A DNA stretch of 64,000 nucleotides, from assembly GCA_024235095.1 (NCBI GenBank), contig JACKNC010000001.1, positions 372,001-436,000 on the forward strand, given 5' to 3'. The position numbers and the translations under genes were made by a program. This document shows positions 7,948 through 16,632 of the stretch, piece after piece. The stretch is from Gammaproteobacteria bacterium (lineage in GTDB: Bacteria > Pseudomonadota > Gammaproteobacteria > Competibacterales > Competibacteraceae). The notes beneath the pieces are model-generated. The model worked only from the letters and a program-made list of their open reading frames with translations, had not been told where the DNA came from and searched no databases. How positions within the stretch are numbered: position 1 is the first letter of the stretch; each line of letters starts with the position of its first letter.

Positions 7948-10409
7948 GGTTTATGTCCAATCACCGCATAATCCTGCGGACCGCAAAATACTTCATTCAA
8001 CCAACTCGTCACCTGGGACTGTCCACCTTCGACGCTGAATCGCTGATGTTCGGGATAAGGATTCAAACGCATAATCTCCACCGGCGTCCATCCGCGTCCT
8101 TCCAGCAAAAAGCTGGATAGCAGCGGCGGCAGCGGATTACGGTGAGTGGGATCGAAATAGAAGTTGTAGGCGCTAACCATCAGATTTTCCGGGTTGGGGG
8201 TCTCGAAAATGACGATCCCGCCCGGACGCACCGTGCGTAGCGCCTCATCCAATACTCCGACCAGAACCGCCAGCGGCAGATGCTCAATGATATGCAGGCC
8301 GGTCACCGCCCCCAGACTGCCATCGGGCAAGGCGCGCAAACAGGCCAGGGCTTCAGCCTCATCCACTATTAATCCTCGCTCTCGACACTCCGCCACCATG
8401 GTCCGGTTGAGATCGATGCCGCGCGCTACAAAACCCTCCTGCGTCAACAGCTCCAGCCACTCGCCGCGCCCACAACCGAGATCCAGAATGGGATGACCTT
8501 CCAGCCCGGCTCCGGTCTGACGCAAATAGGGCAGGTAAAGCTGTAATCGTTGCTGGATATCGGTTCGCGCACCACGGAAATGATCCTCAAAGCTGACGTA
8601 AAGGGCATCCATAAGATGATCCTGCTCTCGCGCCAGAGTGGCGAGTTGCTGTTCATCCAGGGGCGCTGGCAAACGCTTGCGCGCTTCTTCCAATAATAAA
8701 CCCAATCGACGCTGTTGATCGGCCAGGTTGCGCTGATAGGTCAACAGTCGTTGATGCATCTGGTTCAGTTCCTGCCGAGTCCGATCCTGAAATGCCTGAT
8801 GCATCTGTGTCAGATCGACGGCATCCGCTTTGCCCGCTAAAACCTGCCAAGCTTCATCCAGATGCGCCACCTCAGCCTTGCCCGCCAGCACCCGCCAGGC
8901 TTCATCCAAATGCGCCGCCTCGGCTTTGCCCGCCAACGCCCGCCAGGCTTCATCAAGATGGGTGGCTTCAGCTTTATTGGCCAGCGCCCGCCAGACTTCG
9001 TCCAGATGCGCGACTTCAGCTTTACCGGTCAGGACCTGCCAGACTTCGTCCAGATGCGCGACTTCAGCTTTGCCGGCCAGGGTCTGCCAGGCCTCGTCCA
9101 GATGCGCGGCTTCAGCTTTGCCGGCCAGCGTCTGGCGCATTTCGGCTAAATCAGCGACACTCGCCCTGTCTCGTTCCAACCCACGCAAACTTTGTTGCAA
9201 GTCAAGCCACTCGCCGCCATTCGCCTTGGCGTCGGCCAGCCACTTGATTTGGATCAGTTCGTTTGCCAGTTCCCGTACTCCCTGTTTGACCTGCGCTAAT
9301 TCCAGATTCACAACTTGGAGATCAGCCACCCGCTGGATTAGAGCCAGTTCCTGGGCAAGATGCTGCCGGTTCTTAGCCTCCTGCGCTTGGCTCCAATCAT
9401 CGCGCGCTTCCAGCCAGCGCAAGCGGGTAATCAAATGTCGGGGACGTAAAATCAGGGTAGCCAGCGCCAATACACTTCCAATCACTGGCAGGCGATAGGC
9501 AGTTTGCAACATGAACGGCAGCCGCAGACCACGCACAGTCACGCCAACCCGGTGACCTTCTGGGCTGTACCGCAACTGCCCCAGAATTTCGATCTTTGTA
9601 GATCTTCCGCTCCGCAGTTGTTCTAGATGATGGCGTTTACCTGCGGTATCCGGCTCCCGGCGCAGCAACGCGCGATACGCATGGTCCACGAAGGTCTCGT
9701 CCAGCGGTTCCAGTAATTCCGGCAACCCATACGACGCTCTCTCTTCAGCCCGGGAAGTGTTCAGGTCAGGAAGAGCGCCTTCTTCCATCTTCGGCCAATC
9801 CGTCAACTCGACTGCAATGGCTCGCCCTTCGGATCCCAGCCGCAGTCCCTGAATGATGTCCATCCGGGTGCAAGCGCCACTGCGCAATTTTTCCAGATGA
9901 TGTTCCCATCCGGCTGCATCCGGTTCACGGTGCAGCAGCGCCCGATAGACATTGCGCACGAACGCATCATCGCGGTATTGCAGCAATTCATCCAGCGTGT
10001 AGCGATCCCGGATCGGTAATTCCGCCGGCGACTCCAGCATGGGCGGATCTGGCAACCGCCATCTGGAAGGCGGCAATAAACCCTGCACCTCGACCCCAAC
10101 CGCTTCACCCTCCGGTGAAAAACGCAGTTCTCGCAACAGATCAATCTTGTTGCATTCACCGTTGCGCAGACGGCTCAGGCGATCCTGCAAGCCGCCCGGA
10201 TCCGGCTCCCGATGCAAAACACCCCAGTAGATCCCGGTCACAAACTCGGCATCATCGTGGCGCAGTAATTCCCCCAGTGAATAAAGCCACCGACGTGGGG
10301 CCGGTGCGGTTTCCGCCGGCGCAGCTTCTTGCTGACGCCGCGCGGCTTCTTCGCGAACCTTTTGAATTAACTGTTCAATGTCCAGACTGGAACTGCTCGA
10401 TTCGATCAC
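7944..10409 (-). CDS. Triple DUF4214 - coiled-coil repeat - methyltransferase protein
   Basis: This is an 821-residue multidomain protein. Three DUF4214 units lie at about 48-112, 138-205 and 228-295, each with a LLHREPD-type core (VLHREPDPGG, LLHREPDAAG, LLRREPDTAG). A weak hydrophobic stretch follows (about 305-320), then a long alpha-helical region whose centre (about 418-530) is a 16-residue repeat of the type AHLDEAWQxLAGKAEV encoded by 48-bp units. From about 615 there is a class I methyltransferase with SAM loop ILDLGCGRGEWLELL (about 641-655) and a PGGIVIFETPNPENL strand. DUF4214 occurs in secreted and surface proteins and in glycan-related proteins; its function is not established. 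A role in capping or measuring a glycan chain is inference from the coiled coil plus methyltransferase. No signal peptide is visible. Confidence 0.85.
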   Translation of the reverse strand: MIESSSSSLDIEQLIQKVREEAARRQQEAAPAETAPAPRRWLYSLGELLRHDDAEFVTGIYWGVLHREPDPGGLQDRLSRLRNGECNKIDLLRELRFSPEGEAVGVEVQGLLPPSRWRLPDPPMLESPAELPIRDRYTLDELLQYRDDAFVRNVYRALLHREPDAAGWEHHLEKLRSGACTRMDIIQGLRLGSEGRAIAVELTDWPKMEEGALPDLNTSRAEERASYGLPELLEPLDETFVDHAYRALLRREPDTAGKRHHLEQLRSGRSTKIEILGQLRYSPEGHRVGVTVRGLRLPFMLQTAYRLPVIGSVLALATLILRPRHLITRLRWLEARDDWSQAQEAKNRQHLAQELALIQRVADLQVVNLELAQVKQGVRELANELIQIKWLADAKANGGEWLDLQQSLRGLERDRASVADLAEMRQTLAGKAEAAHLDEAWQTLAGKAEVAHLDEVWQVLTGKAEVAHLDEVWRALANKAEATHLDEAWRALAGKAEAAHLDEAWRVLAGKAEVAHLDEAWQVLAGKADAVDLTQMHQAFQDRTRQELNQMHQRLLTYQRNLADQQRRLGLLLEEARKRLPAPLDEQQLATLAREQDHLMDALYVSFEDHFRGARTDIQQRLQLYLPYLRQTGAGLEGHPILDLGCGRGEWLELLTQEGFVARGIDLNRTMVAECRERGLIVDEAEALACLRALPDGSLGAVTGLHIIEHLPLAVLVGVLDEALRTVRPGGIVIFETPNPENLMVSAYNFYFDPTHRNPLPPLLSSFLLEGRGWTPVEIMRLNPYPEHQRFSVEGGQSQVTSWLNEVFCGPQDYAVIGHKP
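8821..9156. repeat. 48-bp tandem repeat, about seven copies, within the DUF4214/methyltransferase gene
   Basis: Seven consecutive 48-bp units run from 8821 to about 9156. Adjacent central units differ at only a few positions, while the outer units are more diverged. Each encodes 16 residues of predicted helix with conserved HLDE, W and GKAE positions. The near-identity of neighbouring units implies recent expansion or homogenisation, so copy number may vary between strains. Confidence 0.93.
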
Positions 10410-10486
10410 GCTTGACGAGTCCTCATGAGTTAAGGCTATCCGACAAAACCCTTAGCGGAGAAAAGTAGAGTCTGTATCCCTCCGGC

Positions 10487-11218
10487 TCACTCTCCTGCTA
10501 CCTGTTGCCGGGTGGCGTGATCACTGAAAATCAGCAGCGTCGATTCCGGATAGGGCAGGCAGGGCGTCAGACCCCAAGTGTGCAAAGTTGGTTGGATGAT
10601 TTGTCGTAACACTGCCTGATAGCGTCGCCGTCCGGCATTATCAAAGACGATCAGCCCCGGCGTATTTAATTGGCTCAATGCCTGGTGCAAGCACGCGACC
10701 CGCGCCCGGCCATCAATGACGATCACTTCATAGCGGTCGGGCGTTGCTGCAATCGCTGCGACATACTCCTGAAAATCCAGCTCCGCATAGCCTTTTCTCC
10801 CGGAGGAGCACTGTGGAGCCGCGCTAGGTTGTGGGGTGATCAGTTGACCCTCGATTTGGGAAAAACCAGCCAGATGTGGCTGGAAAATCTGCATCCAGTC
10901 CGGATCATGCTCGACAAACTGCACCTGAGCCGCACGTTGCGCCAACCATAAGGTGCTGGCCCCGGCACCGTATTCAAATACTTTAGCGCCAGGATGGAGC
11001 ACCAGAAACCGCTCTACCAGCCGAGCGCTCGCAAACGTCCACCAGGGTTGCCCCAGCCGGATCAAATCTTCAACATCATAAATCGCCAAGAGCGAACGCA
11101 GCCACAATGCCCAGCGTTGATGCTCCATTCGGCGTTCCAGTGCCGCCAACACGCCACCCGACTCGGCATGGCGACGGAGAGTATGCATCAAATGCACATA
11201 AGCTGATTTCATATCCAT
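10487..11218 (-). CDS. SAM-dependent methyltransferase-like protein (intact paralogue)
   Basis: This 243-residue protein has a helical N-terminus (about 1-47), then a Rossmann-type core with KVFEYGAGASTLWLA (the glycine loop of class I methyltransferases), VQFVEHDPDW (acidic residue after strand 2), and VIVIDGRARVAC followed by LIVFDN. It is likely a small-molecule or sugar methyltransferase. Its ATG overlaps the end of the upstream acyltransferase gene by ten bases. A paralogue with the whole central core deleted lies at 15272-15628. The gap of 77 bases to the next gene is the largest in this part of the run. Confidence 0.78.
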   Translation of the reverse strand: MDMKSAYVHLMHTLRRHAESGGVLAALERRMEHQRWALWLRSLLAIYDVEDLIRLGQPWWTFASARLVERFLVLHPGAKVFEYGAGASTLWLAQRAAQVQFVEHDPDWMQIFQPHLAGFSQIEGQLITPQPSAAPQCSSGRKGYAELDFQEYVAAIAATPDRYEVIVIDGRARVACLHQALSQLNTPGLIVFDNAGRRRYQAVLRQIIQPTLHTWGLTPCLPYPESTLLIFSDHATRQQVAGE

Positions 11219-13386
11219 TTCCTGGAGACTTCCTCATTGATGTCCACAGGATCAACTAACCGGCTATTCCTGTCAGTCTGATCAAAGGTCAAATTCGCAT
11301 TAATCACTGGCGGGACCATCAGCGCAGTGGAATTTTCGAGCAGGCTGATGATAAATTTTTTGAAATCATCGTAAAGAAACATATTTCCATACCCACTGAT
11401 ATGATCGCCATCAAAAAAAAGCGGTTTCCCATCGATTGATGTCTTGCAGGTCTCACCAGGACAAAGGACTGGGAATGGATCCCAAATATGGATTCCTGGC
11501 GCTTGTTGGGCAATCTTCTCAAAAGATTCCATTACGGGCTTACGGTATTCCAGCAGATCGCTTCTCTGCATTTCCAGCCCAGGAAGACAAATCGGATTAT
11601 TTTTATTAAACCAGTCCGAACATCGAAATGCAGGTGCGCGGAAAAGGGGTTTCGGAGCTTCAAAAATAACTTTAATTCCCTTGTCTTCAAGTGGTTTCAA
11701 TAAATCAATGGCTTCCTGCACTGCCGAAGCACGCTCTTCATCCGAATGCTTATCCGACATGTGTGCCCTGATAATACCTTGTGGAAGCAAGGCCCATTGA
11801 TCTCCCAAACGGACTAATCGTAACGATGACAAGAAGAGAATATCTCCGGGCTGTGCACGAATTTTAATATCATCAGAAACTGCTTCATAAAATTGTTGGC
11901 AATAGGCAGAATTCGCACTATGGCTATTGAAAAAACCGATATACGAACATCCTCCCTCAGTGTAAATAAGCACCTCAATGCCCATTTCCATGCTCAATCG
12001 TTTTAGCATTGAATAATAGGCACCCGTATGCGAATCGCCTACTGCAAATAGACGGATTTTTATTTTGCGATTACATTTTGGTGATAATTGCTGAAAAACA
12101 CTGTCTTGAACCATTATATTACTAATGCTCAAAGGGCAATTAGTTTTACTAGATTCCCATTTGGATGATGCCGGATACCATAACGCTCTATCTTTAGTAA
12201 CACTCAAAGACCATTCCCACTTATTTTGGAAAATGGCGTGACCCGCAAAATAACTAACAGCGACTACCGCAAGACCAGTCAATACTATGCCTGTCTCTGG
12301 CAGAGTTCGGAATATCGGCGAGTAACGAAATGGTCGTTCGATGAAGTAGTAAGAACCCGTCGCTAGAAGAAAGGTAAGCAACAGGACAATGATATAATCA
12401 TCCATGGAGTCAATCCCTATCGTCCAACGAAACAAAACAATGATTGGCCAGTGCCAAAGATACAATGAATAAGAAATCCGGCCAATGAAAGTGACCCATT
12501 GATTACTCAGGCCATTCAAAATAAGACTGTTATCATGGTAGCGTAAAAAAAACAGCAGACCGGCTGTACCTAAAACAGGAAAAAGCGCCCAAGGGAAAGG
12601 AAAGTGATCAGTATGGGCAAAGATAAATCCAAGTAATATCAGTCCCAGAGAAGCAGCAACGCCCGTTTTCATCCACGGTCGGCCAAAGGAAGATAAGACA
12701 CCAGGAAATTGTGAGGAAATCTGATAGAGAATCACACCAGAAGCCAATTCCCAGAACCGGGTGAAAATCATGTAATAAGCGAATGTTGCATCTCTTTTGG
12801 CAAACCACCATGCCAAAACAAGCGATAGAGCAGTTAGAATGAAGAATACCAGTGTAGATGCATACTTTCTTTGGTTTTCCTTGCCGACAACCCATAAGAA
12901 AAATAGTAGTGGAAAAACCAGATAAAACTGCTCTTCAACACCTAGTGACCATGTGTGAGTATAAGGATTAAAATCGGTTCTCGGTGAAAAATAGTCATCG
13001 TTTGTCTGAAATAATATCAAATTACTCAGGCCGAAAAACGCATACAGACCCGTTTTATCATTGGTATCACTAAGCCAACTGCTTGGAACAAACAAAGTCG
13101 ATAAGAGGCTGGAAAATAATAGACAAATCATCAGCGCAGGTACAATACGCCGAATTCTTCGGGAGTAAAAACGGATTGCAAAGCGGATCAGGTTTAGATT
13201 TCCCTGTCGGTCCATCGAAGCGCTGACGACAAAGCCCGAGATCGCAAAAAAAACATCAACTCCAGAGAAACCTCCAGGCAACCATTCATGGTTCAAATGA
13301 TAGGCAATCACCGAGAGGACGGCTAAAGCGCGAAGACCATCAATATAGGGAAGGTATTCCAGTGAGCCAGTCAATTTGCCAAGCAT
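11209..13386 (-). CDS. Acyltransferase-3 family O-acyltransferase with C-terminal SGNH domain (OafA-like)
   Basis: This 725-residue protein has an N-terminal acyltransferase-3 membrane domain (about 10-370, roughly ten to eleven helices) with the family start YIDGLRALAVLSVIAYH, RRIRRIVPAL and WSLGVEEQFYLVFPL. The C-terminal part (about 420-690) is an SGNH-type domain with FAVGDSHTG as the catalytic serine block and FFDGDHIS as the Asp/His block. Such proteins move acetyl or other acyl groups across the inner membrane and onto sugars of O-antigen or exopolysaccharide. Base composition is more A/T-rich than the neighbours, suggesting acquisition by transfer. It starts two bases after the stop of the upstream gene. 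Confidence 0.92.
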   Translation of the reverse strand: MLGKLTGSLEYLPYIDGLRALAVLSVIAYHLNHEWLPGGFSGVDVFFAISGFVVSASMDRQGNLNLIRFAIRFYSRRIRRIVPALMICLLFSSLLSTLFVPSSWLSDTNDKTGLYAFFGLSNLILFQTNDDYFSPRTDFNPYTHTWSLGVEEQFYLVFPLLFFLWVVGKENQRKYASTLVFFILTALSLVLAWWFAKRDATFAYYMIFTRFWELASGVILYQISSQFPGVLSSFGRPWMKTGVAASLGLILLGFIFAHTDHFPFPWALFPVLGTAGLLFFLRYHDNSLILNGLSNQWVTFIGRISYSLYLWHWPIIVLFRWTIGIDSMDDYIIVLLLTFLLATGSYYFIERPFRYSPIFRTLPETGIVLTGLAVVAVSYFAGHAIFQNKWEWSLSVTKDRALWYPASSKWESSKTNCPLSISNIMVQDSVFQQLSPKCNRKIKIRLFAVGDSHTGAYYSMLKRLSMEMGIEVLIYTEGGCSYIGFFNSHSANSAYCQQFYEAVSDDIKIRAQPGDILFLSSLRLVRLGDQWALLPQGIIRAHMSDKHSDEERASAVQEAIDLLKPLEDKGIKVIFEAPKPLFRAPAFRCSDWFNKNNPICLPGLEMQRSDLLEYRKPVMESFEKIAQQAPGIHIWDPFPVLCPGETCKTSIDGKPLFFDGDHISGYGNMFLYDDFKKFIISLLENSTALMVPPVINANLTFDQTDRNSRLVDPVDINEEVSRKWI

Positions 13387-13388
13387 TG

Positions 13389-15275
13389 TTAACGGTCTTG
13401 ATAAATTTGCAAGGCACCAAAACCCAATCCAAGGCGGCGTTCATCGTCGCCGATACCGAGATCCCTCGGACGAACCGGTTCGGGAACCTTGAAAACGAGC
13501 GTATCGGTAGGTACAGGCAGAGTAAACGCTAGCTTGTAGGTCTGGGGTCGCGCTTGGGCGGTAAAAATCGCCTGGGCAACACCCGCTGTCACCACAATCG
13601 GTGCGCCAACATTTGGACCGAACGCATGGATACCTATAATCAACGTAAATTGCTTGGGCAATGGCTGTTTAAAATGAAAAACTACTTGGTCAGAGTCGCT
13701 CCAGCAACCCCAGGATTCGTAATTATATAAGCCGGTGATCTCCGAAATAAAGCTGGAATTTACAGGTTGATTGAATTGTGCATGACCATAAAGTCTGACT
13801 CCATAAGGTGCCCCTCCTGCACACCCTTGCGCCGCAATGGCCTCCAGATAAGGTGTTGTTTCAAAACCACCCTTAGGTAATTGAATCGGATCGCAAGGTT
13901 CAAAGGGTTGCCAGCGAATGGTCTGCGGATTGTTGCCGATGATAGTGGCAACTCGTCGCTGGGGAGATAAAAGATAACTGATAACAGGATTAGTCCAAAC
14001 CGAAGATATCTTTTGGAACTCTTCGCGACGGCCAAGTGGCAAGGCGGCAACGGCTTGATCAAACGGAATGAACCCCGCCTGATTCTGGAGCAGTGACCGG
14101 AAATCCCGGACATAATCGGTCCAGCGGGACAAACCAATGCTGTGGCTGCCCAAAATGCCTAGGGTCAGCACGACAATCAACACCAGATACAGCCGATCCT
14201 GCCAAGCGTATTGGATTGAGGGTTTGAAAATAGAGACTAAGACCAATGTTGCAAGCGGAACAGTCACCAAGGTTGCTTGGGCGCGGGCGGCAAACTGGGT
14301 ATTCAGCCCATACCAGCGGACGTCGAATAGCAGCAGGATCAATAAAGCCAGCATTACCCCGCCTAACAGAAATGGAGCAACCCAGCGAACGAACCGCGTT
14401 TTCGGGAGCATCCCTCGTCCAGCATCGCGTAAATTATCAACAAAGACCCATAATAAAAGAATGGCTGCTAACAGTGACAACACGACGGCAGCATTGATTC
14501 CGTCCCAGTAAAGCCATTTCCATTCCAGCAACTGTGATAAAAATCCTGATCGGTTACCGATATCTCGGGGATAAAGGATCGCTATAAACTGGGTATAGCC
14601 GATGAACACGAACCAACCGGAGAGCAGCAGAAAAAGGACTCTCAGAAATCGGCTAGTGGCATTTTTAAATCGCCATAACGCCGCGATGATCAGAAATGGC
14701 GCCAGAAAGGACAGTGCCTCATGTAGATACAACGCTGGTAGCGCGATCACGGCGCACAATGTTACCGACCAAGCTGTTGTCGATCGGAATAGAATCAGAT
14801 AAAACAGCATCCAGAAATAAGCGGCGGCGGGCGGCGCGTCAGTCACCGTCGGAAACCAGGATGCCAAGGCGCCAAACAGGTAGTGTAATAGGGGAAAAAT
14901 AAAAAACGCCTTGTACTGATTTGGCAAAATCCAGTAACAGGATGATGTCAGGAGCAAGGGCAGTAGCAAGTTGCTCAGTCCCGCGATAATCATCAGCGCT
15001 TCAAGGTCATGCACCCCAAAACGCAGGGCTAGAATCACTGGTGTCTGTTGAAGCAACTGCACAGTTTGGCTGGTCGGCTCGATCGAGACGAAGTCGCTTC
15101 GGTTAATCACCCCAAACAGGTAATAGGCTCCATCCAGAAACAGGACGAGAAAATTCGCTGCCGCGATTGTGTGCATCGCCGCTGTCAAAATCAGTAACCC
15201 ACCCGCTACCTTGGCAATATCCGCGGCAAACGACTCACGAAATGGCTGTTGTATCCCGACAAACCACGGATTCAT
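13389..15275 (-). CDS. Polytopic GT-C-like membrane protein with C-terminal DUF7024-like beta domain
   Basis: This 628-residue protein has about ten to twelve membrane helices up to residue 390, then a soluble periplasmic part. The last 150 residues (about 495-628) contain ITGLYNYESWGCWSDSD, LPKQFTLIIGIHAFGPNVG and a paired-strand end, resembling the DUF7024-type beta-sandwich found at the C-terminus of some membrane glycosyltransferase-like proteins. A polyprenol-sugar-dependent glycosyltransferase acting on the periplasmic side is plausible, fed by the GT2 and flippase-like genes just upstream, but no catalytic motif can be assigned. Its ATG overlaps the stop of the methyltransferase remnant (ATGA). 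Confidence 0.72.
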   Translation of the reverse strand: MNPWFVGIQQPFRESFAADIAKVAGGLLILTAAMHTIAAANFLVLFLDGAYYLFGVINRSDFVSIEPTSQTVQLLQQTPVILALRFGVHDLEALMIIAGLSNLLLPLLLTSSCYWILPNQYKAFFIFPLLHYLFGALASWFPTVTDAPPAAAYFWMLFYLILFRSTTAWSVTLCAVIALPALYLHEALSFLAPFLIIAALWRFKNATSRFLRVLFLLLSGWFVFIGYTQFIAILYPRDIGNRSGFLSQLLEWKWLYWDGINAAVVLSLLAAILLLWVFVDNLRDAGRGMLPKTRFVRWVAPFLLGGVMLALLILLLFDVRWYGLNTQFAARAQATLVTVPLATLVLVSIFKPSIQYAWQDRLYLVLIVVLTLGILGSHSIGLSRWTDYVRDFRSLLQNQAGFIPFDQAVAALPLGRREEFQKISSVWTNPVISYLLSPQRRVATIIGNNPQTIRWQPFEPCDPIQLPKGGFETTPYLEAIAAQGCAGGAPYGVRLYGHAQFNQPVNSSFISEITGLYNYESWGCWSDSDQVVFHFKQPLPKQFTLIIGIHAFGPNVGAPIVVTAGVAQAIFTAQARPQTYKLAFTLPVPTDTLVFKVPEPVRPRDLGIGDDERRLGLGFGALQIYQDR

Positions 15276-15628
15276 GCTGGATGCCCAACGACCTGTTGCA
15301 AGATCGCGTGATCGCTAAAAATCAGTAAAGTGGATTCTGGGTAAGGCAGACAGGGCGTCAAACCCCAGGTAGGAATCGTCGGTAAGGTCAGTTGTTGCAA
15401 TGCTGCGCGATAACGCCATCGTTCCGCATTATCAAAGACAATCAGCCTCGGTGTATTCAATCGGCTCAATGCCTGTTGCAGACAAATATCATAAGTCGCT
15501 AACAGTAACCGCAACCACAACCCTAATCGACGTTCACACCGCTGCTCCAGCGCCTCAAAAACTCCAACGCGTTGTGCGATTTGTCGAAGATCACGCATCA
15601 GATGCACATAGCTGGACTTCAAATCCAT
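15272..15628 (-). pseudogene. Methyltransferase paralogue with its SAM-binding core deleted
   Basis: The 118-residue product aligns with the intact methyltransferase at 10487-11218. The first 47 residues (MDLKSSYVHLM...LLATYD) match its residues 1-48, and the rest (CLQQALSRLNTPRLIVFDNA to the end) matches its last 67. About 127 codons between them, including the FEYGAGAS loop, are missing, with the frame kept. It therefore cannot be an active methyltransferase. The start at 15628 overlaps the upstream stop by ten bases exactly as in the intact copy. A longer upstream start exists but would overlap most of a shadow frame. It might survive only because it couples translation between flanking genes. 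Confidence 0.85.
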
Positions 15629-16632
15629 GACCACCCAGTTCCTCTCACTTTTCGTGCACTCCAACTCATGAGCGTCGCCAAGCCTGTAACCAACAATCCC
15701 ATGACCACCAAAGCAATCAGTTGCGTCGCCGTCGCCGCCACTAAACCACTTTCCCAGCCCTCGCCTAGCGCCGCCAGTACGCCAGCCCAAGCCAGTTGTG
15801 GCGGCCCCAAACTGGCCAGACCGTTAATTGGCAACATAAACGCCACGGTCGCCGTCGCCGTCGCCAGGGTCGTCGTTACGAACGGCGCAGCCACCCCAAA
15901 CGCCAGCGCTGCGGTATGAAACGCAGCGGTAATCAGTATCCAGAGCAACAGGCTGAGCAGCAAGGCCCGCCCGAGTTTTGCACTAGATAAACCCGCTAGA
16001 CCCGCGCCGAGGTCCCGCCAGATTTGCTGGATTTTGGGCCAGCGCGCCAGTGTCGCATCAACCGCTGGTCGCTGGCGAAAGTAATGACCCACTCCAACCA
16101 AAATGGTCAATACTCCAACCGTGACCATCAGACCAGCGAAGCCCAGCCATCGCGCAAAATTCGTTCCGGGATGACCTTGAACCAGCAGAAGGATCGAAGC
16201 CCAACTCAGTAACCCAAGAACATCCAGCGCCCGAATTACGATCAGAACTCCCAGCCCCTTAGCCAGACCATCACCCTGATAACGTCGGATCAGCAAGGGC
16301 AGGGATAACTCGCCGAGTTTGATGGGTAACAGGGCGTTCAACAGATTATGCAACAAAGCAACCTGAGCGATTCCTGGTGACAGGCGAGCATCCATGACCA
16401 CCGCCAGGCGCCAGGCGCGCAATATATAAGACAGGATTAGCGCCAGAGCCGTCCACAGCAGGAATGCTGGCGCCGCCGGCCAAAGCGCGCCTTTGAGTTT
16501 TCCGACTTCGCTGATCGAGACGGCGATGAAGAGCGAGAGCAGCGAAACGCCAGCAGCGACGCCCAGCAACCATTCTCGCCTACCCCAACTTTTATCCTTC
16601 AGGGAAGCAGGGACCTTTTGCCCATTCAACAT
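15619..16632 (-). CDS. Flippase-like membrane protein (lysylphosphatidylglycerol synthase TM / UPF0104 family)
   Basis: This 337-residue protein has about eight membrane helices and the family marks LRAWRLAVVMDARLSPGIAQ near residue 75 and LLPIKLGELSLPLLIRRY near 105. The family comprises MprF-type membrane halves and AglD-like proteins, and commonly sits beside polyprenol-phosphate sugar synthases, where a lipid or lipid-sugar translocation role is suspected. Here it overlaps the end of the GT2 gene by seven bases, supporting joint function. The C-terminus WSWI overlaps the start of the methyltransferase remnant. Confidence 0.85.
   Translation of the reverse strand: MLNGQKVPASLKDKSWGRREWLLGVAAGVSLLSLFIAVSISEVGKLKGALWPAAPAFLLWTALALILSYILRAWRLAVVMDARLSPGIAQVALLHNLLNALLPIKLGELSLPLLIRRYQGDGLAKGLGVLIVIRALDVLGLLSWASILLLVQGHPGTNFARWLGFAGLMVTVGVLTILVGVGHYFRQRPAVDATLARWPKIQQIWRDLGAGLAGLSSAKLGRALLLSLLLWILITAAFHTAALAFGVAAPFVTTTLATATATVAFMLPINGLASLGPPQLAWAGVLAALGEGWESGLVAATATQLIALVVMGLLVTGLATLMSWSARKVRGTGWSWI

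Noticed and set aside
8792..9498. Plus-strand frames of 151 and 222 codons with regular repeats
   Set aside because: The regularity is the 48-bp repeat of the minus-strand DUF4214/methyltransferase gene read on the wrong strand.
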